Positions 22,861 to 34,500 of a stretch of DNA of 64,000 bases are shown one piece after another. Both the position numbers and the translations under genes were made by a program. This stretch comes from Cornus controversa (taxonomy: Eukaryota > Streptophyta > Magnoliopsida > Cornales > Cornaceae): positions 49,340,336-49,404,335 of the forward strand of contig CM048849.1 of NCBI GenBank assembly GCA_026545225.1, given 5' to 3'. The notes below the pieces were generated by a model. The model saw nothing but the letters and a program-made list of their open reading frames with translations, was not told where the DNA came from and ran no database searches. Within the stretch, counting starts at the first letter, position 1, and every line of letters starts with the position of its first letter.

Positions 22861-25800
22861 CTATTCAGATAGGGTTGATTTCAGCTCACCATTGTCGCGC
22901 AGCTCCATCACAATATCACAACCTCCTATCAACTCGCCTTTGTAATAAAGCTGTGGAAAGGTTGGCCAATTTGAGATGGTCTTTAGCCCCTGCCTCACTT
23001 CCTCATCCGTTAGAATATCAAAAGACCCAAAATTTACACCTTCTTCCCTTAGGGCATTCACAACCTTGGAGCTAAATCCACATTTAGGAGCATCTGGGTT
23101 ACCCTTCATGAAGAGCATGACAGATGAAGAGGAAATCAATTTCTTCAAGCGGTCCTCAAGAGTCTCCTTCTGTGTGATCCCTTTTTCAACTAAAACCTTC
23201 TTAAGCTCCCCACTCTTCTGCATCTCCAACACAATGTCTGATCCACCAATAAGTTCACCCTTTATATATAATTGGGGGTAACTGGACCAGTTTGAGTAAC
23301 CTTTGAGCCCTTGACGAACTTCATCATCAGAAAGAATGTCAAAACTCTCAAAATCTATTTTTTCTTGTTGCAGAATATCAACTACCTTTCGGCTGAAACC
23401 GCATTTAGGTTCATCTGGTTTTCCCTTCATAAACAGCATAACTGGGCTTAAGTTGATCAGGCTTTCTAGTCGAGATGTCAGGGTTGCACTCAAGCCAGTG
23501 GCTTCAGAGATGCCACCCTTTCCACCATCAGGTTCAGTCACTTTCGCCTCACTGGAATCAGATATTTCAATCCCGTGATCTCTGAAAACATCTTTTAGTT
23601 CACCACTCTCATGCATAGCAATTGCTATGTCACACCCACCAAGAAGCTCTCCCTTGCAGTAAAGCTGAGGAAAAGTTGGCCAATTGGAAAACTTCTTCAA
23701 CCCCTCACGAATCTCATCGTCTGTAAGAATATCAAAGCTTCCAAATTTGACCTTTTCTTCCTTCAAAATTTCAACAACTTTTCGGCTAAAACCACACTTC
23801 GGCTCTTCAGGACTTCCTTTCATGAAAAGTATGACTGGGTGAGAATTAACAAGCTGTTGGAGTCTCTTTTTCGGTCCATCGCCATTGCCAGACGACAATT
23901 GGCTTTCCACTTGAGATGCGCCATTTTCCTTGGAAAACTCCTTCACCGTCTCGAGAACAGTGGGTCCTGCAGCCATACCTAGGCTGGCAGGAGCTGCTGG
24001 TTCCCCCGGGTTGATATGTCCCGCAACTTCAGCAACTTTGTGAGCCAAACTAGATGGATCTGCACCCGCCAACGTATCAACAGTTTTACCATCCTAAGAC
24101 AGAAAAAAATTAAAGTTTACTTGCTGACTTGGGAGAATTGCAGAGGGAAGGATTCCAGAGGGAAAAGCCAAAGTAATTACCTCTATAAAATGAGCAAGTT
24201 GAAAAATTCAAGACGGTATGAAATACTCATTTTATATAATCAGAGAGAGTGTTGTGTTTTGCAAAAGAGTTGTGTGCCATAAAAAATTTCCGAACATCCC
24301 CAGTTGTTAGTTTTCATCTCAACTCAACTAAACCTTTTTCCCCACTCGATTGTTGGTTTTAAAAGGCAAATTGAACTTACCCACAGTTCCACACTTCTCT
24401 CCAGGAAAAATAAAAGAAGGCAAATTCCAGCATGTCATACAACTACAAAAATATGAACTTGTGAATTTAATATAAAAAACTTAAAGCTTCTTTCCTGCCT
24501 TTGGAAAGTAAAGACATTGCAACATCCAACTAAGCACTAAATCCTGCTTGCAAGCCACTGCTGCATCAGCAGCAGCAGCAACATGACTGGGAATAAATCC
24601 AATGAACAATTGGAATGTCATCCAAAACAATTCCTTTTTTTTTGGTAAAACAAAAAATTACATCCTAATATACTTATTGCATTGATTCTCAATAGTTACA
24701 ATTGCAGAACCATATCTTTAACATTTGACTGTCTCAAATAAACATCACAAGTAACAAATCAGTATTTACAAATCAAATAAAATGATGGAATATTGTGCTA
24801 TTAAACTCACCTTAAAGAAAACAAAATAAGGCACAGCAGAAACTGAATAAGCCTCAGAAATCTCTGGTTGTTCTTCAGCTTCAACCTACAATATTATAAG
24901 CAAACTAGAAATGTAAAAGAAAAATAGCATTATGAAATAAGAAAACAACCACAGACAGTCCCCATATAACAGGAACTGAGCAGATCCACTGATGTATACT
25001 TAAAAAAGAAATCTATAACCACAGTAAACAAATTCTGACGCATGAGATCTACAAAAAGACATGAAGCACACAAGAAACTTATTAACCGTTCACATATTCT
25101 TTTCTTTTTATTTTCACTTGTTTTTGCTTTTAATTTTTGCATGACAGACCTAAATCATTAACCACCCACGCTTTAAGGCACAGAATGTTGGGCAACTAGG
25201 AAATAACATATGCATAAATGCCAATGTTGAGATGGATGTGCAGTAAGACTAGAAAGGATAGAATTAGAAATGATCACATTAGAGAGATGATTGGAGTAGC
25301 ACAAATTAGAGATAAAATGAGAAAAAATCGGTTAAGATGGTTTGGACATGTGCAAAGAAGACCTTTAAATGCGCCGGTTAGGAAAAGTGACATAGTCCAC
25401 ACTGAGAGTTATATTAGGGGAAGAGGAAAACCAAAGTATGGGTAGAGTTAGTAAGGAAGGATATGATAACATGTGGATTGACTAAGGCTATGGCTTTAGA
25501 GAGGAATGGAAACATAAGATTTATGTAGCCAACCCCAATTAGTTGGGAAAAGTCTTGACTGTTGTTGTTGTTGTGGACATAGGAGAACAGAGTTTCACAT
25601 TTAACAGCAAGAAGCACCATCTACAGAAAGGCGAAGAATCACAATAAATTGCATACAACAATTAAAGCAATGCTAAATATGAACTTAAAAACCAATTTAA
25701 ACTAAACTAGATGCTAGTTAGAACCAAATGTTATGGTATAAGACAGCAAAAAAATGCATGTGCGTCCTCTTTCATTGATGTGGTGGGGAATTCCACGCCA

Positions 25801-28800
25801 AACTTCGCAATTGGAAATTGATATTAGTTTGTCACCACCAACCTGTAGAATTCTTAGACAAGAGCTCTTAAAATTTCATCCCTCAAAGATTTGCACAATA
25901 ACTCACAGCACAAGAATAATTTTACTTGCGGATGCATACAGAAACTGCACGAGAGAATCTTTTTTCCTCATTCTTTTTCCAGATATGAGTCCATAAATTG
26001 ATCTTTCACCATCTATATATAACACCTAGATTAAGGAGAAAGTCCCAAAATTATCCGTGTAACTAAATATTTTAATCACGATTCACCAGTCACATTGAAA
26101 TCCAACCACCTAGAAATCAGAAAATAAACAGTAAACTAAACTAATAGGCCAAGATACCAAAATTAATACTGAAATGCTGAATCTCTGATGATCTTCAACA
26201 CAGAACTTGCCCATTAAATGGATAAGCTTCTCCTACGCTAATTCTCGTCTACCAAGTCATACTTGCGCACATCAATGTCTATAGCATCCACGATAGACGA
26301 CATCGATGCACCTTCTAGAGAAACCAGCAATTGTGCAGCTACAAGATGATAGTGGCAACATAGACTCATGGAACTGCATCATAGACCACTTCTTCTTTGT
26401 CCTCTTAGACTTCTAACAAATTTCTTGTAATGTATTTCATCAATCCTCACCTCTAAGAGGATTTACCCTCAAATTTAAGGCATTCTATGTCCCAAGAATT
26501 CAGTGTCCATGCTGTGCAAGTCTTCAAGAAGAATGCAAATACCACCACCTTCTCATTTCCCTTGCAACAATACAAAATCTCTTCAAAAGACTCCAAACTC
26601 CTTGTCCCGTTTGGAAGGAATATTTTTCAAATTGTCTTTATCACAATCATGATGGTGTTATAGACCAATAATATCAAAAGCATAATCAACACAACAACAT
26701 AAACCCCCATACACACTGTCTTTCTTAAGAACTCTGTATTGAGAGAATACCCTAGTTATGCTTTGAGTAACATGAAAATTGTTCGTGTGAAAAAATGTTG
26801 GGATCACATTGCCTTAACTACAAGATCAAATTTCTTCTCTTCCTAGCAAAGAATCAATATTGGGCATTTGATTTCTCAACTATTAGGCAAATCTCCATCC
26901 AGCTTCAACTTTTTTGCCATTGTCTCCTCTATTTATGCTAATTTTAACTAGAGGCCAAGTAACCAGTATATTAAATGGTTTGGCTCTCTTTCATATACTA
27001 AAAACCACTTATATATATATAAGTATATACTAAAAACCACTCTTGCAAGCAGCACAAGTATTCGTGTCATCATAGGCACTTTTGGCTGGAGTAATGGCTA
27101 TCCATTGTCTATCTTTCTCTGTCAAAATAGAATTTGGACTCCTTAAACAAAAAGAATTCAAGATGTTTTGTATTTCCAAAATCTAAATTAGTCTGCAATA
27201 GTTTCAGCAAAAACAGAAACAAACTGTTTCACATTACTTTACTGGCCAATTAAGTGATATGGAAGTTATTTTCTCACAACCTTCCCTCCAATTTTAGAGA
27301 CAAATGAATCCTAACGCTGAAAATCTTCTTCACTTCACTTATCATTCTTCTTTTTTTTTTTAAACCAATCTTCATCCTAAGCGAGTAAGAGATCTCTTCC
27401 CACAAGAATTTTATTTAGTATTATTTCGTACTTCCTAAGAGAGAGAGAGAGAATTCATTATCATGCAAATTGAAAGAGCTATACCAAAATTTTCCAAGGT
27501 TGCGGTTCCTTTGATTATACATTACTCATGTGAACTAAAGATACCCTACCTGAAATGAAAGTTATGGACTCGGTATTGTGTACTACGAGTGGTGGTGATG
27601 TGTCGGACCTCTTGAATTTCAAATCAATTGTTGTGCATACGTAGACATATCGAGCATATTAAAAAATATATTTTATGGATATAATCTATTAGCATTTGTA
27701 TTAGATGGGATGTGGCAGAAAAAAAAGGTCTTCATTTTGTCTAGAGATGGGATATCCTTATCTAATATCAATTTGTAGCTTTTTTTCTTCTTATTCCACT
27801 ATCATGTGTAGAGTATCACAGTGTTCGGACATAGTTCTGCGTATTGTCCATGTGGTAAAAAAGGTTTAATTTAGATTAGATATAGGATATCTTTATCTAC
27901 TATCAAATTGGAGCTTTTTTTTCCCTTCCATTATCATAGGTCAAGGATCAAGGTGTTCAAATTTAATTTTGCATATTGGCCAAATCGTAACAAACTTGAC
28001 TGACATTGAGGCCAATACTCGCCAATATATCGATGGGAATTGGAATCACATGAGACTTGACCAAGTCAGCACATCTAATGGTGTGTAAGGTCGAGAAAAT
28101 TTCACGACTGTGATAAAAATTATATTAAGTACGCCAAATACAATCCCGCATCCGTTACACAACGTTCTTGGCCGTTTGAATCATTTTGAACACATGCTTC
28201 ATGATCATACCCACGTATTGCCGTGCAATTGACATGACTACACTGGGGGAGACAAAAGAGTCCATTCAACACAAATTGGCAAAAAGATGCACTTATGGAG
28301 TATTTTTTTCAATAGCACTATTTAGCTCTTTGGCTATAGAAACTTGTGGCAGAAGTCCAGACTCAACGATTTCTGCACAATGTCATCATGTGTTGACTCA
28401 AATGTGACTGGAAAAGTAGCACAAACATGGGTGCACATCTAGATGGGAGGAAGGGCAAGTTATGTAACTTCAATTTAAGAAGGAAGTGAGGTTTATTGCA
28501 ACATTTTACCACATTGGAGACAGAAAATGGCCCAAGAACCCCTCTTCGAAATTCTTCATATGTATAAATATATAGAACTTCTAGTGTTTAATAAGTCAGC
28601 TTTGTTATTATTTCAGCCATTTACTATCAAATAGATATTTGAATTGTTGAAAACTTAAGAGAATGTTCTTACAAGAATAAGGAATATCACAATCAGTTGA
28701 TTAAAACTCATCTAGTCTGACTACATTTTTATAAAATACATTTATTATTTGACCTGTCAGATAGTGAGCGGGGATTTTAAAATGATTTTGATATAACAAG

Positions 28801-29983
28801 ACTACTTTAAGAACTTACCAAACCACTTATAAACCATATGTTATTCAATTCCAATATTTACTCTCTGAAGGAAATAAAGTATTACATGAAACATTGGCAT
28901 TACCCTAATTTCATTACACTTATCCAAAAGTATATAAATACACACACTATTTTTTACAATGCCAAACACACCTTACAAAAGTGACAAACTGGGACTTCTA
29001 TTTTCTAAATAATTGAAATTTGGGGTTTGGGGTGTCAATTATATGGTAGCACTCGCACACATAATAATGATGTCTTGATCTAGACTCACCAATTAAACCA
29101 TGATTCCTCCCCTTTCATACCTTTACCTCCTCCCTCTCTTCCCAAAAAATAAATTTATTAAAACATTAATAATGAAGGTCCTTGGCTCCTTCACTTGTGA
29201 GATAGATTTTTTTTTTTTTTATAAATCACTTGTGAGATAGATTTTAAACGAATAATTATTTGAAAGGAACGAGTTGCAAAGTTAAGGTGAAGCAATTGGT
29301 TTAGCCTTTGGTGAGTTATGAGAAAGAGAGCAAATGAATTTCACTCTGAAGCAAGAAAAATATACACTCCTGCCCGTCTCCCATTAATTTGCAATCCCCA
29401 TTCAAATATTCAATATTGGATCTTTTTTGGCGATTTCCCATAAAGTGTCCCCCAGCACAGACTAACCAAGCAACGATATATGTTCCTATTATGTCAGTCA
29501 TTCAGTTATTCTTCTTCATATTTTCTCAATTCATACTTAACACAAAACAATCCTTTAGGTATTTCCACAAGTTTGCCAAAATCAAAAAAGTAAATTAACT
29601 AATTATCAGTCCAATTACAGAAAGAAACATCATAGAAAATCGTAACAATCTATAGTGACAAACAACTATATTCAAAACACCAATAGAAACAATACAAGGG
29701 ATAACTATAGTGAAAATGAAAATAAAGATCACAGTTCATAGAATACTTTGACAACAATATGTTCACACTCATAATATATATCTATATATAAATAGAGAGA
29801 GAGAGAGAATACCCTGAGGAAGTGAGCGTGAGGAAAATCAGTGGAGAGGTGAGAGAAGACTTGGTCCATCTGTTTAGAAGCATCGCACCAAGATGCCCAG
29901 AAGTGAAGGACAACCGGTGAACCCTTCCCGATCAGGCCATCAAGCTCAGCCTTTGAATGCACATCTTTTACAGAACCACCCAT
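22861..29983 (-). CDS. GRXS17: monothiol glutaredoxin S17 (GRXS17, Trx-Grx-Grx-Grx)
   Basis: This is the plant PICOT/Grx3 orthologue, a cytosolic/nuclear CGFS glutaredoxin that binds Fe-S clusters with glutathione and protects against heat and redox stress. Three coding exons, 29813-29983, 24811-24885 and 22861-24093, join in phase and give 492 aa (Arabidopsis protein 488). Residues 1-110 form a thioredoxin-like domain with WCDAS at 32-36. Three glutaredoxin domains follow, with CGFS at 182-185, 313-316 and 420-423; each is followed by a WPTFPQLY or WSSYPQLY stretch and a GG(C/S)DI glutathione-site motif. The start Met is followed by GGSVKDV, as expected. Intron 1 is 4.9 kb and contains an antisense RTE LINE tail; intron 2 is 717 bp. 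No defect is seen. Confidence 0.97.
25213..25574 (+). mobile_element. 5'-truncated RTE LINE tail with (TTG)n end
   Basis: The + strand encodes the last part of an RTE reverse transcriptase: [20 protein letters not shown], then [18 protein letters not shown], then a GRGKPK stretch. The final segment, with CCCCAATTAGTTGGG and (TTG)n at about 25560-25574, is the characteristic 3' end of plant RTE elements. It lies in GRXS17 intron 1, antisense to that gene. It belongs to the same clade as the relic at 6005-6690. Confidence 0.85.
25600..29800. other. remainder of GRXS17 intron 1
   Basis: There is no coding feature I can support. Two similar segments (about 27728-27800 and 27860-27920, GATATGGGATATC.TTATCTA and GAGCTTTTTTT) suggest an old local duplication. 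The ORF at 28186-28407 has no family match and no splice context. Confidence 0.4.
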
Positions 29984-30033
29984 TTTTCTCTCTCTACCTT
30001 CAAGCACCCAAAAGAACAAAGGAAGAGTAGGGA

Positions 30034-30094
<61 letters not shown>

Positions 30095-30260
30095 CGACTG
30101 TGTTTTTTATACTTTCTGTCGGAAATTAGTCCCAAAACCTAAAAAGTCACAGTTTTTGCGTCTCTTTTAGATGGGGAATCATAGAGAAAGAGAGAGAGAG
30201 AGACAGACCGTGTGTGTTTTTTATGCTTTTTATCGGAAATTAGTCCCAAAACCTAAAAAG
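29984..30260 (-). promoter_or_regulatory. GRXS17 5' UTR and promoter with microsatellites and duplication
   Basis: Upstream of the GRXS17 ATG lie (AT)n at about 30039-30073 and (GA)n at 30074-30094. A segment TGTTTTTTAT.CTTT..TCGGAAATTAGTCCCAAAACCTAAAAAG then appears twice (about 30100-30150 and 30208-30260), each copy preceded by a GA run. GA-rich leaders are common in plant 5' UTRs. No precise TATA box can be chosen because of the AT repeat. Confidence 0.55.
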
Positions 30261-30654
30261 TTTTTTTTTTTTTTTTTATTCCTTCGTATCTCTACTTTAT
30301 AAATTAAAATTTGTTATGTGATTGTTTCTGTTTATGTAATACTTCTATCTAATAAATAATAATAAAAAATTAAAAGCATTAACCATAAATAAAAGAGTTA
30401 TCTAACGTACCCAAAAAAAATATAAAAGATTTATTATTTATGCCATAATTCCTTCAAAATTATGATTTATAAGAATTATCATTTTATTAGATATTAGAGA
30501 TTGATTCTACACCACATCTTTAATAAAAGGGACTTGAGCCAAGGGTCCACTTTTTTTACTTTTATTTTAAACCCATTGGTTTTTTATAATGCATTTAAAT
30601 CTATTGATTTTTACAATTATTTTGAATTTTAATTTAAATTGTTGACCGCATCTT

Positions 30655-30902
30655 TGACAAACACTATCGTATCAAAAAAAATGTACAACAGATAATCCAA
30701 ATTCTTACTTTTTGCTGTTTAAAAAAAATAGGTAACTCCAAAATAATGGTGTTGAAATTCGATTTAATTTAATGTGTTTTGACAAACACTGCCGTATCAA
30801 AAAAAATGTACAACAAACAATTCAGATTCTTACTTTTTGCTCTTTAAAAAAATTGACGACTCCAAAATAATAGTGTTGGAGTTCGATTTAATTTAATGTG
30901 TT
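30655..30902. repeat. tandem duplication, about 124 bp x 2
   Basis: A unit running from GACAAACACT through TGTACAAC, CTTACTTTTTGCT and CGATTTAATTTAATGTG is repeated head to tail with roughly 10% divergence. It lies between GRXS17 and the SMR gene. Confidence 0.8.
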
Positions 30903-31583
30903 ACAGTAATTTGATGAGTTACTCATTATTTCAGATGCCGATGTTAATCATTGCCAGGATATTCATTATTATTGTTATCGTGGATATCCTGGCAGCCACC
31001 AAAAAATATGACCAACATCCGAATCAGAATCATATATTATGCAACAATGGAGGAGGAGGAGATCACAACCTCTGATTGGCAAACATGTACCAGCTGTAAG
31101 ACACTGCCAATTTAATCTTTTTAAAACACCAACTACAGAAATTAAAATATAAATACAATACAATTCTGAGGTACAAAAAATTGCAAAAGGGTAAAAGAAA
31201 AAACAGAAAATAGCACCCTACTCTTAACCCATTGCATTGTAATAGCAAGCTTCGCATAGCAGAATGAAGCTATATCTTCAACTTAATGAATAGAAGTACT
31301 GTCCATGTTTGAGAAGCTTCAACTTCAACAATTGTACTCTTTTAAGTTGTTTCTTTCCCTTGGAATCTTTGATTGCCAGTTCTTCACTTACGGAGGAAAT
31401 TTTGCATGGCTTCACCTTCCCTCAAGTGCTCGACTTGCATCCTGATTCGAATCTATAGATACAAGCTAGGAATTCCCTATTGCAGAAACTCTGGCTATAA
31501 ATAATTACAAACGGGTTCACAATACGCTCCTAAACCTTTCACAACCATATCAGTGGTTGATACAATTGATACTTCAGTGGTCA

Positions 31584-34500
31584 TCATTGTTTTCTAGCAA
31601 AACTCAAACGTTTTGGATTTATTTCGTCCACGCAGATCAATATTGTTCCAGCACTCCCTTCTTCAATCCACTTGATAGACTCTCTTTCCAATAGCTTTAT
31701 AATCTATCCATAGAAAAATCCAGAAACAATATCATTTTTTTTTTTTAAACGTGTTTCAATTCAGAAATATTGTAACGCATGAATAATGAGGCCTATGAAT
31801 AAAAGAACAATAAAGGTAAAGCACCACTCCCTTATTAGAAGTTCACAAAATAATTTAATGATCACATGTTGCACAATTCAGCAGCAGCATAGCTAATGGT
31901 TAAGATAACAAAGGGGTTTCATTGATATTGCCTTGAACCTGACAAATATAGAAACCATTACAGTACTAGTCTAATTTTGGGTGGAGTTGAAACACCCATT
32001 AATAACACATGTAGTTGAGCTCATTTTCCAATATTTATGAACAGGTTCATTTCTTTAATTTGAAGTGAAAATTCAAGTGTTTGGAGTAGGCACTTCCAGG
32101 CACGGACCTACAGAGGGCCATCCACCCCCATGAGCTTTTTTATTTACATTACTATCTATAAATTTTGTTAAAATTTTAAAAATGCCCCCAGTCAATTTTT
32201 TAAAATACCCTACTATATATTCTTGCCCCCACTCTTTTTTTTTGGGTCCAAAAGATAGTAAAGTAATCGTCTTTCTCTCTCTCTCTCTCTTCTTCACTTT
32301 CTACTACACCAAATCTATGGTTATCAACTCTCTGTCATTTTCCCACTCAGTTTTTAAAATACCCCACTATATATTCATGTCCCTATTGATATTTTTAAGT
32401 TTAAAAAAAAGTAGAGTAATCGGCTCTCTCTCATTTTTTTCACTTTCTACTGCCCCACATCCGTGGTAATCTAAGAAACATGGACATCATCGGTGTCGGA
32501 CACCGACACACGCCACAAGATGTGTCCAAATTTTTATATTTTTGGGCACGCTGCTGACATGGCATAGACATACCATGGACACGTGTCAAACACGCGTCAC
32601 ATTGTTAGGGAGTTTTAATAATTTTTAAAAAGAATGATGTGTTAAAGTGCAAATGTGATTGCTTATTTCAACATTTTTAATAATATGGTGGCTATGACAA
32701 AATATTTAAAAAATTTGGTTTAAAAACCTATTAGTATTGTTGTTCTAGAGTAGATTCAATTGAATAGTTCTTTAAACGATAAACTAATTATTTTTATAAC
32801 TCATTAATTATTATGATTTGTGAATTTTTCATGGTGAGGTTAATGCAAAATAATATCACTCTTGAAATACAAGACCATATATATAAAACGATATATTTAA
32901 TAGTCATCGTGGCCATGCCGTGTCCCTATCTTATTTTTTTACGATTTGTTGTGTAGCGGTGTCCATGTCATGTCGTATATGTGTCCTATGTCCATCCTTA
33001 TTAGATGGTAATCGACCTCTCTCACTCTCTCGTTTTCTCATTTTTTGGTATCTATCCTCCTCTTTTTCGTTATTGTAAATGTAATAAACGAAATTATTAT
33101 CCATTAACATTATGTTTTTCTATTTATTTTAAAAAATGTGTCTTCAATCTTTTTTCTTCAAAAACCAAACCCCACCGCCCCCCCCCCACCCCCCCCCCCC
33201 CCCCCCCAAAACATTATTCCTGGGTCCGTCACTGGGCACTTCTAAGGGTGAAGCAAGTAAAGAATTTGTTAAAAAGCAAGCATCTTCAACCCTATGGATA
33301 CCAACTTGAATAAACCCAACCTATAAGCAATAGGTTCATTTATTTAATTAGAAGTGAAAATTAAACAGCTTTTGGGATGGCATTTTCTGGGGTACAGGAG
33401 TGTAAGTGAGCAAACTTCACAGAGCATTCTCAACACTATGCCAACTTGATATAGTGGGACCTATTCAGAACCTAACCCGTCTTTAAAATGTCTGCCATGA
33501 ACCCAAATGCATATATATGCCTCCAGTCAGACCCATTAAGAGGGAGGGGCATGTTTACATGTGATACTTACACGTCAATGCCCAGACACAGAATAAATTA
33601 GTTAGAAGTTCAAAACATAAACCTGCCCAAATTTCAGTTGAATATGACTCGAGAAATCTTGAAGATTGTTGACCACTCTGTTGCCCCATTCTCAACCCAA
33701 CCAGAGCAACTTTCACAAAACTAGGCAATATGGTCATCATTAGTTCCCTGAGATTTCTTATGACAGGAATATTGGCAAGCCATTACAAACAAAACTGGGG
33801 TTCATCAATCAGATAGAGATTTGAATTCAATATTCTTTCTAGGATGCCAATTTAAGCCATCATAAAAACACTAAATCAGCCCATAATAATTTGAACAAGA
33901 GAAGCATTTTTCTTACCAATCGTTTACGAGCCCCTTTCAACATATCTTCGTCATTTGTCTCCACAATAACCTTGAGGTATTTTATAGCTGGCAAGGAAGA
34001 TGATATAGATTTATGTCTGTTTAATGGATCTATTCATTATCATAGATTGTGAGAACAACTGCTTACATGGGATGCCAGAAACAGAAGAAAGATGACACTT
34101 CAGAAGACGTAGCGCCTCCTTGGTCCCATGGTTATGTAAGTCAAGAGATAATGCATCTTCAGTTTCCCCATCTCTGCCAATACGCAAAACTTATTTCATT
34201 GGTCAAGGATAAAACAAAAAATACTAGAACACTCCCCCTGCCCAGTGTTTGAGCACGAAGTACTAACCGGGTATCAAAAATCATTTTAGCAGATTCTTCA
34301 TCTTTTTCACGAGCCTTTCTGTTAAAAAAGTGTCCCTGGTCAAAGCAATATCAATTAGATTCATGCATCAAGAGTATTCGGACATTTGAAAGCCAGACCA
34401 TGTCAAATGCTGGTATAAATTACATACTACAAATTAGATTTCTGATATCACTACTACTCTGCTGCGGACAGTAGTTATGTCAGAATAACTCATCAAAATT

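Noticed and set aside
22861..23982. Several + strand ORFs of 80-123 aa opposite GRXS17
   Set aside because: Antisense shadows of the glutaredoxin exon; their repeated patterns mirror the three Grx domains.
28186..28407. 73-aa ORF in GRXS17 intron 1 as an extra gene
   Set aside because: No recognisable motif, no splice context and no promoter; kept only as intron sequence.
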